A DNA stretch of 64,000 bases from Dendrolimus kikuchii (GCA_019925095.2 CM034408.1:3969001-4033000), one strand, 5' to 3'; shown: positions 31,811 through 42,611, counted from the first letter of the stretch. The notes: a model not told the origin generated them from the sequence alone. Numbers and translations are program-made.

Positions 31811-32498
31811 TATAATATTATTCGTATTGCTACCCTAAGTCTAAAACGATAATAGGAGAGATAAGGCTTTAAATTATCATCTATTTAGAAAGATAGAAAC
31901 AAAAAGACTACTTGAAGAAATAGCGATGCACTTGCGTTGCTTACATGTACATATTTTATGATATATAAAGTATAAAAAAAATACAACAAGATTTGCACTC
32001 AGCTTATTGCTGTGCCGGAATTGTATTCAACACAGCGCTGATTATCAATGCTTTTAGATACCACAACGACCCGAATACCTCTATCCCTTATTTAGTATTC
32101 TTCATCCATTATATGGCTTACAATATTCCAATGCTTCATTTAACTAACAAGTTCAAAAAAGAGTAGGTTAATTATGCCTAACATTCTGGTAAGAATCCTT
32201 TCACACTCCTGAAGCCCTTCGCCGCGCCGAACGTTGAACCATCAATATGTTCCGGTCTCCTTATAAATTTGTATTAGCCATGCAAATTGCATAACTGAAG
32301 TACATAAAACAAATTACCTAAGTTCATTGACCATGCCATATCGATCTTCAAAGCAAAAGTAAACTGAACTAGACAAAATATTTATATTCTCGCTGACGTA
32401 TTTTAAACGTATCTATTCGTATAAGGTTGGCTACATAGCGCGCTTTGCTTTTTGTCAGTATCTGGTGATTATTAATAATTTAATTAGTTGATAATAAT
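31811..32498. other. No gene; partial GCACTC repeat
   Basis: TTTGCACTCAGCTTATTGCTG and CAACACAGCGCTGATTATCA at 31990-32045 match the GCACTGAAAATCAGC repeat in reverse. The rest is plain. Confidence 0.45.
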
Positions 32499-33130
32499 GA
32501 GTTTTTGGCGGGAACTGAAAGGAGATGTTGTGCTGTGCAGTTTTATTTTCTAAATATGTGTAATATTACTCTAAAATTAACAATAGTTGTAGGATATTAA
32601 TAGTTTTTGAGTAGTAATTATGTGTTTTGTGAGAAATGTGAGCTGTAAAGTCAAATGTCTTTTGAGTTGTCACAAGAACTCCGTTGAATGGCACTAGCTG
32701 ATAACCTACAGTTCAGCTGTGCTACACATAGGTTTAAGAAAATAAAGAAACTTTTTTTTTTTTTTTATTGCAGGAGATCAGCAGACAGGCAGACGGCCCA
32801 CTTGATGGAAAGCGATTACTATCGCCTATATACATTTGTAACAACAGAGCTGCTACAAATGCGCTGCTGCTCTCTTAAGGGAGACTGGAACCTGGTCACT
32901 AATGCCGGAACACAACTCAAGGTTGTTATGGCGACATACTTTAGACCAGGGGTGGTAGTCATCCAGTCGGGCAAATGCCCTACCACCTGGCTGTGGGTTC
33001 TTTTGTCGCCTCTTACGACAGGCCGCCCGGCCGCAGGAAATTGTATTCTTTCTCCGTTCCTGCACGGATAAAAAACTACATTGAATCTAAGATCTGGCCT
33101 AGCTGCCAAGCCATAAAATCCAAAAAAAAA
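32499..33130 (+). mobile_element. A-tailed retroposon (GGCGGGAACTG family), split by R310
   Basis: Starts GAGTTTTTGGCGGGAACTG and ends GCCATAAAATCCAAAAAAAAA. About 312 bp without the R310 at 32751-33070. The flanks AGTTGATAATAAT and AGTTGTTAGTAATAAAT look like a decayed TSD. The second copy at 34927-35200 is intact and shows an 11 bp TSD. No open frame, so it is a SINE-like retroposon or a transcript-derived retrocopy. Confidence 0.7.
32751..33070 (-). mobile_element. R310 copy nested in an A-tailed retroposon
   Basis: Long T run (the reversed A-tail) then GCAGGAGATCAGCAGACAGG; ends CTCCGTTCCTGCACGGAT. Close to the family type. It interrupts the GGCGGGAACTG retroposon after AGGTTTAAG. Confidence 0.9.
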
Positions 33131-33474
33131 GTTGTTAGTAATAAATAGACCCGAAACGAAAAAGCGATGTATGAGTGCGTTAAATATCCAGGCACTAGTG
33201 TGCTATATCCTATTATTTGATGAAGAATACACTGATACACAAATAAAATAGACCATCCGCAGATGTTTTTAATGCTGGACTAAATATTTGTAAAAATACC
33301 CTACATTACAAAAAATAAAAAATGCTACATACATTATAGAGAGCTTCAGTATCCTTGTTAAATAACCAATGTGATTGGGTTTACGATATCGTTAGCAAAT
33401 AGCAGACTACTACTGGACGTAGGCCTCCCCAAGTTTATGTCACACATCTCTGTCTTCCTTTCCTAATCCAACGT

Positions 33475-33790
33475 CAACTTGACCTTGGTGACCTTGTAAT
33501 TTACACTATGTTTACCAAAACACGGTCTCCGCTCCAGGCTCAGCTTCTGTTCCATCGACCGTCGGTCCTGTAGCAAAGCCTAATGGGCCTAATGCCGTTT
33601 AGAGTTTCTAATTTTACGAGCTATATCGTTTTCTTTATGTTTCTTATGGATAACTTCATTCAGATTTTTATAAATGAGTGAAACTGCAAGGATATGTCGC
33701 TGAGCGATTTGAAATAAAATTTATGGATCAATCTAATATCAGTATCGAAGTGTCTGCTCTGTAGGTTAGACAGGACGTATTATTCGAAAA
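33475..33790 (-). mobile_element. Heavily decayed RTE-type LINE fragment
   Basis: GAGTTTCTAATTTTACGAGC, TATATCGTTTTCTTTATGTT, TAACTTCATTCAGATTTTTA and GAGTGAAACTGCAAGGATAT follow, in order, the same positions as the RTE copy at 20463-20663. No frame survives. Confidence 0.55.
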
Positions 33791-34650
33791 CTTTCGTCTT
33801 CACCGCGGAATGATTGACGAGAAAACTTATATTTTTTACTATAAACTCTAAAATACGTTTACATATTAAAAAGAGGGCGTTTTTTCCTTCCGATTCCTGC
33901 GACCAATGGCAACACTATAAGCAGAAATGATGTGAGAAGATTTGATATTTGAAATTAGTCCTTACATTAAAGAACATCTCTTAATAAATTTATTTGCTAA
34001 GCCCGACCTTGGAGCTTGCAAGTGTGCTATCGTTTCAATCTTTTGACAGTCTGGCTGATATCAGTGAGGGCTACAGCTTGTAAAAAGCGGGCGTTAAAAT
34101 AACTGTTTAGTTAAAACGACTTTTACCTTGCTACAAGAACTATGTTATTTGGCGAGAACTTGACTGAAACTAAACTTTCGCAAGTCAAGTAATGATTTTC
34201 AAATAAAACTACTTTAGAATTTTATTACTTAAATCATACAAACAATTAACCTAAGAATGAGAATTAATGATTGATAACTTTTTCCTATTTGTATATTATT
34301 ATCATAAATAGTCAGCCAAGCAAAGACTAAAAGTCGTTCATGTCGTCGTCCATATGTCAACAGCCTTAATTATCGTGGTTAATCATCCGCACAAAACAGG
34401 TGGCTGGGTTTGTTGGAAAATAAATAAATTCCTGCTCTAATCAACCATCGTTGTATCCGTAAACAGAAATTATGCGAAACTTTCATAATCGATCAAATCT
34501 GTTCATATGCACTTTTGGTTTCTTTTAATAGTGAAAGTTATATTTTGATGTTTGATGACATTTCTTATACAAATTGCAGTCAAATACCATAGCCTAATAC
34601 ACTAAAGAACAAAATCCTGTTAACAGTGCTTTAGATGGAATTTCCACATT
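33791..34650. other. No gene seen
   Basis: About 860 bp of AT-rich spacer. Confidence 0.45.
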
Positions 34651-34855
34651 TTTTATTTTATTGCATGAGTTCAGCAGACAAGCAAACGGCTCCTCTAATG
34701 GAAAGCGGTTGCTCTCGCCAATGAATGGGCATTTGCATCATCAAAGGTGCTACCAATGTACTGCTGGATTAGAAGGGGGAATTAGACCTGACCAATAATA
34801 CGGGAACACAAACCAAGGATGTTATGGCGACGTATCCTAGACCAGGGGTGGGACG
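34651..34855 (-). mobile_element. R310 copy, 5'-truncated and old
   Basis: Reversed: T-rich start, GCATGAGTTCAGCAGACAAG, GGAAAGCGGTTGCTCTCGCC, up to AGACCAGGGGTGG. The 5' third is absent. Confidence 0.8.
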
Positions 34856-34915
34856 CAACAAATTCATAAACTTGACAGCTCTATCACATGTATTGTCTGT
34901 GCCCCGGCTGCTTCT

Positions 34916-35211
34916 TTCTTAAGATGAGGAGTTTTTGGCGGGAACTGAAAGGGGACGTTGTGCAGTGCAGTTTTATTTTCTAAAAATGTGTAAAATCACT
35001 CTAAAATGAACAATGTTGTAGGATATTGATAGTTTTTGAGTAGTAGTTATGTGTTTTTGTGAGAAATGTCAACTGTATAGTCAAATGTGGCCTTTTGAGT
35101 TTTCACAAGAACTCCGTTGAATGATGTGGATTGTAGCCTACAATACAATTGCGCCTGGCTTAAAGTCCTAGTTGCCAAGCCATAAACATGAAAAAAAAAA
35201 TTCTTAAGATG
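34916..35211 (+). mobile_element. A-tailed retroposon with 11 bp TSD
   Basis: Body 34927-35200 (274 bp), start AGGAGTTTTTGGCGGGAACTG, 3' end CAAGCCATAAACATG plus A10. Perfect TSD TTCTTAAGATG at 34916-34926 and 35201-35211. These are the hallmarks of LINE-mediated retroposition. No A/B box was recognised and no open frame exists. With the copy at 32499-33130 it defines a two-member family here. Confidence 0.85.
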
Positions 35212-35469
35212 GCCGACCTCTGTCACACACGAGAAACATTTCATTTACCTATCGTCAAATGTGGAGTCAATTTTAGTGCATTCAAGCAACATGCGCTATG
35301 TTCTATAAATATGGCCTTACACATATAAGGCGTGAACTATCCATCAACCGGACCATGCACGCATAATTTACACGCACTCAAGAATGCGGAATATTGAAGA
35401 TTGAAGTATTTTAACCAACGTAATCTATACTATAATAAATCTTCAAAGGGGGTCGAGTTAAAGTCAGAG

Positions 35470-36006
35470 GATTACTAACCAGCCTCGAGATCGAGAGTCT
35501 AATGACCGAGCCCAACATAATAGGAGAAATAAAAGCTCATCACTTCTGCTGGCTCGGTCCCGTATGAACAGGTCCCATTCAGGAGAGGATCTTGTGAGGA
35601 AATCATATTTGAGACAACCGGTCGGTCGGCGTCCGATCGGCCGTCACAAATATCACTGCAAAGACAAAGTAGAAGCTCTGCTTCTTGGGGTAATCTCAAG
35701 CTTTGATGCGCGGATGAACATGGTGTAACATAAGGCAGGTTCAGGTTTAATGGTGTATTTGAGAACGCCTTTATCAAAGTCCCACACGAGATGTGCGGCG
35801 CTTAATCTCGCCGCTTTAGAATTAACGCCCACAAAAGGCCCGGTATTGTAGGAAATGTATTCCGCTGCTACAACCAAAAAACAGAGGCTGACCTGTGTAA
35901 ACATCGGGCGGGAAATGATTCAGGACATAGAAAACGGCATGTTCTCCTTTCGGAAGCTGACTCGCTTTGGGTCGCTGATCCAGCGGAGTAAGTAAGTAAG
36001 TAGGTC
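35470..36006 (+). mobile_element. SLSQRSK-type LINE fragment, interrupted
   Basis: Left part: GCCTCGAGATCGAGAGTC, CATAATAGGAGAAATAAAA and CGGTCGGTCGGCGTCC. Right part: AACAGAGGCTGACCTG to CGCTTTGGGTCGCTGATCC, then GCGGAGTAAGTAAGTAAG. Together they align with 26549-26930 (minus). The reading frame is broken; the tail is (AAGT)n. Between AAATATCACTGCAAA and AACAGAGGCTG an extra ~210 bp block is present. Confidence 0.78.
35667..35875. mobile_element. Unidentified ~210 bp insert in a LINE
   Basis: It runs from AGTAGAAGCTCTGCTTC to CGCTGCTACAACC. On the minus strand it is open for about 70 codons (EYISYNTGPFVGVNSKAARL, SAAHLVWDFDKGVLKYTIKP, then EPALCYTMFIRASK). I do not recognise the peptide; it has no nearby second copy. 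It could be a captured exon, an unknown SINE, or simply an open frame by chance. Boundaries are accurate to about 5 bp. Confidence 0.5.
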
Positions 36007-36509
36007 GAGATATGTACTGTGAATTTACAAATGATAAAATACTCAGAGGAGCGAATTCGGCCGGGCAGATTTCGTGCAACTCGAACTCTTTAAGGATTTT
36101 TTGAAGTGAAACTTCTATAGAATCGTTGCGATTTGATAATCGATGAAACGAAAAAGTGACACTAAAATGAGATATAAACACATAAAATTCAACCGTATTT
36201 AATTCGAAATAAAACATTTCTCGTTAGTGTTTCAAATGAATTTCAGCTCTATTTGTATACATTTAAGGCATATATTCTTTCATACGCAGATCAAAGAAAA
36301 TTGTACGTAACAGTACATTGAATTCTGAACTTTATGCTAGTGATTTAAAGTGTATTTTTTGAATTATAATAAGTTGACGCATGTAGTCTAAAGGAATTAC
36401 ATTTATATTAATAAGAGTTAGAATTATCTGTGAGTATATTCTCTGTAGTTTCACTTCTAGTGCGTGTAAACTGCACACACGCACACACAATTTTGTTTGT
36501 CTATCTATT
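36007..36509. other. No gene seen
   Basis: AT-rich. AGTATATTCTCTGTAGTTTC then ACTTCTAGTGCGTGTAAACTG (36430-36475) recurs at about 51788-51830, indicating an unnamed repeat. Confidence 0.45.
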
Positions 36510-36715
36510 AGAGCATTACGTAAAAATTGCTAAACGGATTTGAATGAAACTCAAGACAGAAATATCTCATATCCCGAGTCAACACTTATAGATGAATATA
36601 GTGAAAAGATGGAGCTGCGCTCGTCCTTTTTGGTGCTGCTGCCCTGTTGCAATATACTAACAAACACGTCTTCACGGCGACGCGAACGAAGTTTTTCTGT
36701 CACTTAGTTACAATA
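36510..36715 (+). mobile_element. Helitron-like fragment, decayed
   Basis: TAAACGGATTTGAATGAAAC and TTCACGGCGACGCGAACGAAG then TTTTTCTGTCACTTAGTTAC follow the usual order; the end is CTTAG rather than CTAG. Confidence 0.5.
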
Positions 36716-37315
36716 TAATAATGTCCGTATGGAAACAAAAGTTTGATACAAAAATTAAAGACATATCAGATAGACCAGATAAAGCTTTCCACTCATTCCA
36801 AGAATTTTATGACTACTTAACACATGCTCAAAAGCCATAAAACAGTTATGGGAAACCACTCGATAAACTACTCTAACTTTTGTCGACTAATGTCCTTTAT
36901 TTCAACCTCGTAAACTGTTTAATATCCTCCCTAAAGCCTACTATGCAATATCCGATTTCAAACCGTAACTATTAGACGTCGTGTAAAATAAAATTAAATA
37001 ACCATAGAGAAAATAGTAATCATATACGTACAAAATATACTATAAATAAATATGTGTTTTTTTACAAATTCTACGGACTGTAAGTTCCGTACTAGGTTTT
37101 AGGAAATTTCATTTAGATTGTATCGAATTTACACGCTTACTTATGACTGTTTGTTAATGTGTATGAAGTTTAGCTGGGTGTTGTGTTTGTGTTGGGGTGT
37201 ACCTTAAAATTAGTTATAATATTATTTTATTAGTAGGTTTTATTCTATAATTCTGGTTCTAATGTGTAGTGTTGCTGTTAGAATGATGTGGTGTAGATAG
37301 TGTATGTGGAGTATA
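36716..37315. other. No gene seen
   Basis: AT-rich spacer. Confidence 0.4.
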
Positions 37316-37371
37316 AAAATAAAAAAGAATCTAGCATAGCTGTAAAGCTATGATAGATTCTTTTTTATTTT
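37316..37371. repeat. 26 bp hairpin with 4-base loop
   Basis: Arms 37316-37341 and 37346-37371 pair with one mismatch: arm core GAATCTAGCATAGCT against AGCTATGATAGATTC, extended by A/T runs. The loop is GTAA. It stands alone in AT-rich DNA. It may be the centre of a small foldback transposon. Confidence 0.85.
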
Positions 37372-37491
37372 TTGACACAGAAAAATATTAGTCAATACTG
37401 TAATTATGAAAATTGCATTTACAAATAAAGCATTTCCTTTATATGTATTTATAACTTTTCACATCAAAATTCAATCCAAAAAAGGTAAGTA

Positions 37492-37745
37492 TATTCTGCG
37501 GCCGGGCAACCTATCCTAAAAGGCGACAAAAAACCCACAGCCAGGTAGTGGACTATTTGGCCGTCTGCATAGTTACCACCCCTGGTCTTGTCCCTTTGAA
37601 TTGTGTTGCGACATCAGTAGTCAGGTTCTAGGTCCCTCCCTTCGAGATCGACAGCACATTGGTCATTGGCGTTGCACATATCCTTAGGAGACGGTAAACG
37701 CTTTCTATCAGGCCGTCTGACTATTTAATTGTTAAAAAAACTCAA
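37492..37745 (+). mobile_element. R310 copy, old, 5'-truncated
   Basis: From TATTCTGCGGCCGGGCAACC to CCGTCTGACTATTTAATTG and an A run. Many substitutions. A SINE-B fragment (37752-37870) follows at once. Confidence 0.8.
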
Positions 37746-37751
37746 AAGGCT

Positions 37752-37870
37752 GTACCAACTTTATAATGTGGGGTAACGTGTACACGGTCAGTTATTTCGT
37801 TGTGCAGGTTTCGTCACGATATTTTCGCTATTACTGTCTGCAATGGTGATTGTAACAATATGGACATTAA
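37752..37870 (-). mobile_element. SINE-B fragment
   Basis: CGTTGTGCAGGTTTCGTCAC, GATATTTTCGCTATTACTG and GTGATTGTAACAATATGG are reversed SINE-B modules. Confidence 0.6.
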
Positions 37871-38354
37871 GTCAAGGCCAGGATTCTAATTGATAATGTA
37901 ATATAACTATAAACTTTTAACATATACTTCTGGCCATAAGTAGTTCTACAAAAAAAAATTGGGCCTTTGTAACCATTGAAATAAGTGATTATTGTTATAA
38001 ATTCACAATAAATGTCAATGAAGCAATCAAGATATAAAACAAATCCCTCATAATTCCGACACAATCGGTCCGTGAACAGCGCGCCTTGTCCATCCCTGTG
38101 ATTAACGCGGCGAATTCAGGCGAAATTTTAGATTAGGCAGTAGTAAAAATTTTATGTGCATTGCTTTTTGATTGCCCCCGGCCCCTTTCGCAGATAAACA
38201 ACCCATAAAAACCTTATCAGAATTGGTTCAGCCGCCTGGCGGCTCTTTATTTGGTCTCCGGCGCGATTCCCGATTGTTTTAATAGTGATTTAATTGCGTT
38301 TTTATGCCGCATAATGAGTGTGTGATCATTATGTTGTATATGCATTGGTAAGGA
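37871..38354. other. No gene seen
   Basis: AT-rich with a short GC-richer part at 38075-38270; no supported feature. Confidence 0.4.
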
Positions 38355-38690
38355 CTAAATTACAATTTCACTGAGGTTTGAGAAGGCGTCATAGATAGAC
38401 AGATCACTTTATTACACACCGAAATATACAATTTCAAAAACAAAACATATTTATAATACTTTCTAGGCAGTACAATAGCCTCCTGCTGGACATCCGTCCG
38501 TCTAGCAGTGTATTTGGGTAAGCAACCCCGGGGCCCCAGCCTAACTGTCACACTCCCTTTGTTCCGTGGCAGTGGTATCCCACCACTCTTTTGTTTCTAA
38601 TATTCTTTCCTTCCCATTCTCTCTATCACATCCCCTTCACGTACTAAGTATTCCTCCTTTCCCATTCAAACCCTCCTCCAGTCGTAGCGG
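38355..38690. repeat. Local duplication, left copy
   Basis: ATTACAATTTCACTGAGGTT, GAAGGCGTCATAGATAG, CACTTTATTACACACC to CCTCCTCCAGTCGTAGCGG. About 85-90% identical by eye to 39004-39298. The TTTATTACACACC word with a (TAGA) run resembles a reversed LINE 3' end; the shared flank beyond the microsatellite implies a duplicated locus rather than two insertions. Confidence 0.75.
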
Positions 38691-39002
38691 TTTTTTTATT
38701 GCAGGAGCTGGGCAGACTGGCAGACGGCGTACTTGATGGAAAACGGTTACCATCGCCTACGGACATTTGCAACACCAAAGTCGCTACATATGCGCTGCTG
38801 CTCTCTTAAGGGAAACTGGAACCTGGTCACTAATGCCGGAACACCACTCAAGGTTGTTATAGCGACATACTTTAGACCAGGGGTGGTAGCCATCCAGTCG
38901 GGCAAATGCCCTACCACCTGGCTGTGGGTTGTTAAGTCGCCTCTTACGACAGGCCGCCCGGCCGCAGGAAGTTGTATTCTTTCTCCGTTCCTGCACGGAT
39001 AA
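38691..39002 (-). mobile_element. R310 copy between two duplicated segments
   Basis: T run then GCAGGAGCTGGGCAGACTGG; ends CTCCGTTCCTGCACGGAT. It lies exactly between the two copies of the duplicated segment. Confidence 0.9.
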
Positions 39003-39003
39003 A

Positions 39004-39298
39004 AATTACAACTTCACTGAGGTTTAAGAAGGCGTCATAGATAGATAGATAATACTTTATTATACACCAAAACATACAATTTCAAAAACAAAACAAATCT
39101 ACAATACTTTCTAGGCAATGCAATAGCCTCCTAATGGACTTCCGTCCGTCTAGCAGTGTGTTCGGGGTAAGCGACCTTGGGGCCCCAACCTCACTGTCAC
39201 TCCCTTTGTTCCGTGTCAGTGGTATCCCGCTTCTCCTTGGTTCTAATATCCTAAGTATCCCTCCTTTCCCATCCAAACCCTCCCCCAGTCGTAGCGGT
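39004..39298. repeat. Local duplication, right copy
   Basis: ATTACAACTTCACTGAGGTT to CCTCCCCCAGTCGTAGCGG. It lacks about 40 bp (the ATTCTCTCTATCACATCCC part) that the left copy has. It continues to the right with TTCCCGCTCCATTGGACTC, which the left copy lacks because R310 starts there. Confidence 0.78.
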
Positions 39299-39329
39299 TC
39301 CCGCTCCATTGGACTCAGGAGGGTGAGGA

Positions 39330-39745
39330 CGAAAGAAAGAAAGACTTTATTCGAAAAAATAGGGACGTAATTACATTCCTTATACATTATTATATAAGTG
39401 TTGCTGGGGAGTTTCTTGCCGCTTCTTCTCCTTAACAGCAATAACACGTTGCGAAGCGGTGTACATAGAATAGGAAGTAAAATTAAGTTTTAACTTACCA
39501 CTGGAGTTAACTTTAACGTTCCACTGGGGAACAGTTTTTGAAGGTCATACAACCTTCAAAAAGTGTTCTCCAGTGGAACTTATTTTGAATAAAAACTTTT
39601 GAATTTCAATTTGAATATACATACGTGGTATTTTCAGCAAACAAAGTTTGCACTCAGCATATTGCTGTGCCGGAATTATATCCGACACAACGCTGATTTT
39701 CAGTGCAAACCTTCCTTTTGGCGTAAGACCAAAACGACACAAATT
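39330..39745. repeat. GCACTGAAAATCAGC repeat with long hairpin
   Basis: GAAAGAAAGACTTTATTCG, GAGTTTCTTGCCGCTTCTTC and CACGTTGCGAAGCGGTG, then a 28 bp imperfect hairpin at 39518-39579 (GTTCCACTGGGGAACAG pairs with GTGTTCTCCAGTGGAAC), then AAGTTTGCACTCAGCATATT to GATTTTCAGTGCAAACC. Several of these words recur at 12240-12490, 47690-47900 and 63601-63690. Class unknown. Confidence 0.65.
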
Positions 39746-39888
39746 TTTAAAATAATAGTAATAATAATTAACAAAACTAATTAATTCTGCTTGTGTAATA
39801 TTTAATTAATAATTCAAATAAATTAATTTAGTGTTTGGACGTGTGTTCGCGCAGACGCTTGTGAACCTTTTTTTTAACCAGGGGAAAT

Positions 39889-40090
39889 CCGTTTGAGGGT
39901 AAGCCGCGACAAGGGCAGAACCTTGGGGGGATAATTCGCGATCCGTGTGTGGTATTCGGCAGATCGGGGGTGGCACTAGCATGCCCAGTCAGAACTGGTG
40001 CCATGCTATTGCCACTCCCCGGTTAGGGATATCCACTAAAACCCCTGGGTGTGCCGTCTTTCGCCTTACGCCCGGGCTACGGGTATATGA
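39889..40090 (-). repeat. Retroelement 3'-UTR-like fragment
   Basis: Reversed it contains CCAGGGGTTTTAGTGGATAT, again the TTTTAGTGG word; GC-richer than its surroundings. It ends where a truncated R310 starts. Confidence 0.45.
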
Positions 40091-40106
40091 AAACACCTAA
40101 CTTAAC

Positions 40107-40275
40107 TAACCTTGAGTTGTGTTCCGGCATCAGTGACCAGGTTCCAGTTTCCCTTAAGAGAGCAGCAGCGCATTTGTAGCAACTTTGGTGGTGCAAGTGT
40201 CCATAGGCGATGGTAACCGTTTTCCATCAAGTGGGCCGTCTGCCTGTCTGCTGATCTCCTGCAATAAAAAAAAAC
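40107..40275 (+). mobile_element. R310 copy, 5'-truncated
   Basis: Starts AACCTTGAGTTGTGTTCCGG and ends CTCCTGCAATAAAAAAAAAC. Close to the family type, apart from GGTGGTGCAAGTGTCC. Confidence 0.88.
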
Positions 40276-40499
40276 TAACAACTTTGAGTATTCCATATAC
40301 GCGTGACATAATAATCATTTTTCTGGGTTCCATTTTTTCCCAATAATCTTCTTCCATGAATGTTACTCCTTTCTAGGATTAGAAAGAAAGTACAGACAAA
40401 TTGATTAAAGATACGCGATCGAAGTTACTAAACGTATGTAAATTATTATTTATTAATGATCTCTGTGATGATAAGAAACTAATTTAAAAAAAGAACTTA

Positions 40500-40582
40500 T
40501 TGCTCAAGTTGTGCATGCTTTTCGGCCAGGATTTGAACCCGCGTCCTGTGAATCGAGACGCCAGTGCTCTAACCACTAAGCT
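40500..40582 (-). mobile_element. SINE-B tRNA-like head
   Basis: Minus strand: AGCTTAGTGGTTAGAGCACTG (A-box region) and ACGCGGGTTCAAATCCTGG (B-box). Only the head of the SINE remains. It is not a functional tRNA: no paired acceptor stem is visible and the body matches SINE-B. Confidence 0.65.
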
Positions 40583-41792
40583 TATATAGTTTTCATATAC
40601 AAATAAATATACAACTTTGGTTTGTCACAACACTCCCAAAAAACTAGCCGCATCGCCTCCTAAAGCGTTTTCTATCAACATATTATTTTAAGAACTTGAT
40701 TAACTATTTCATAATATTCAAACTATCTTATTTAACCAGCCCAATCAGCCTTTTAATAATAAATATAAAACCGAAAGTAATATTTAACTAATATCCTGTT
40801 TAAAAAAACGCATCATTCATTAACAAAGTAAAGCAAAAAGTTTAAAAAAGTGAATTTTAAAAATATTTAATTACAAAGGAGACTCGGTGCGACGTGTTTC
40901 GTGGTAACCGGTGTTCTGTTAAACGGCCGAAATAATCAAGGATTGTGATCCAGTACAAGTAGTAAATGAATAAAATTAAGGCATTTCTAATTTGAAGAGC
41001 CCAGGAAAAAAGAACTTGTCAAAAAACATTGATATTGAGATATTGCATTTTTAAAGTTTGGAACCTTGTGTTTTGTAAACCCATAAGTTTCGCAATAAAA
41101 TAAAATAAAATAAGTTGAATCAAAAAGGATTTATTAGTCAAGAAATGAAATCACACTTAAACAAAAGGGTTGCAATCATAAAAACTGTCTTAAGTCAAAT
41201 TTAACAGAGAAAAAGTGACATATTATGTCACGATAAACCTTGTTTTATCTCTAGACTTTTTAGATATGCTACTTTTCCCTGTATGCGATTTTTAAACGTC
41301 AAAAATTGTAACATGAATTCGTGTTTTACGCTGTTCGGTTTACTATCGCATTGTACTGGAAATTCCTTACAAAATCGCTTTCACAGATTAGTTTCGAAAA
41401 AAAGTGACCAGAAGACTTTTTCGTGGAATTTTCATTTTCTATTATACAGTGTATACAGTTGTAAAGTACACAATGGTGGCATGAGTAAATAAATAGGTAC
41501 CACCATACGATGGACTCATGTTGTGAAGTTATGACTCAGCCATTCTAACAGATTAAGTCTTCAATATATAGTTTAAATAAATGTTTTTAACGTGTAATAA
41601 ACACGGTGAGATGTCATTTTCTCCTTCCTTATAACACGTATATATCCGGTATACACGTAGATAAATTTTTGATTTAAATGTCTCTACTAATATAGACAAA
41701 ATTAAACCAAGTTTTAAAGATTTCTAGACGCCATTTTCGTTTTAATTTAATAAACGAAGGAACCGAAACAATTCAGTAACGTTAACGAGTAA
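40583..41792. other. No gene; 1.2 kb AT-rich spacer
   Basis: No supported coding, RNA or repeat signal. Confidence 0.45.
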
Positions 41793-41914
41793 TATTTAAA
41801 TTACTACATACATACATACATACATAACTTCACGCCAGTTCCCTTGCGGGGTAGGCACGAACAACAGAGTGCCATTTAGGCTTATTCTTACACATTCTTC
41901 TTATTTAAATTACT
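41793..41914 (-). mobile_element. LINE-T 3' fragment, 96 bp (13 bp TSD)
   Basis: Body 41806-41901 covers only the last 20 or so codons and the tail. Perfect TSD TATTTAAATTACT at 41793-41805 and 41902-41914. Among the shortest copies, showing extreme 5' truncation. Confidence 0.92.
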
Positions 41915-42279
41915 GTTTACCTAATTTTCGATTATTGTTATATACATATTTTAAACGACTAAATTTCGTTCTTTGTAAAGCTATTCTTCCGAGAGTCTAA
42001 TTTATTAAACTAAACGATTGAATTCTGTGCAACACTTTCATTTAGACGCAATTAAACTTTTTAGAATAGAATTAACACAAATTTTACTACGTAACTTAAC
42101 GCACCAATGAACGTTTACTTCAGTTTCGACGTTCCTCAGCATTGCAGGAAGTATATACGACTTTGAAATGAACACATTTTCTCGTTTTATATTGTAGAAA
42201 CTATTTTATCACCGAAAATAGCACCACTATCGCTCTAACCTATCTTACACAGGAGCAAGACCCTTAGACCTCTAAGGGT

Positions 42280-42611
42280 TTCGCGTGTCAGTAATAAAGA
42301 AAAAGGATCCGTACACGACAGAGGGGCTTATCAGCTACCTTTTAGGCTATAAACCACTCACTCTGAGAGTTCACTTGGCAAACAAATTTCGTAATATATT
42401 CAGGGTGGGATTGTTGTGGATCGTTCTAGAATATTCTTCAACGTTCGAGCAACTTAAGAAAACATTTCAAACTAGTAATAACAGCAAAGTTCGTTCGCGT
42501 TGCCATGACGACATGTTTTTTTTTAAATTATAACAGCGGCGACTAAAAGTTACGCCCGTAGCATCATCTTTTTGGCTATATACGTCTATGCGATGGAAAC
42601 GACGTCATTTA
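42280..42611. repeat. Helitron-like internal repeat, partial
   Basis: TTCGCGTTGCCATGACGACAT, ATCATCTTTTTGGCTATATA and GCGATGGAAACGACGTC are shared with 50400-50600. The 82-codon plus frame at 42285 is not a gene. Confidence 0.45.

Noticed and set aside
37316..37371. microRNA precursor
   Set aside because: A 4-base loop and A/T-run stem base are atypical for a pre-miRNA, and no conserved mature sequence is recognised.
40500..40582. tRNA gene candidate (A-box and B-box-like words)
   Set aside because: No paired acceptor stem is visible and the sequence matches the head of the SINE-B family. The same reasoning applies to 177-260 and 59045-59125.
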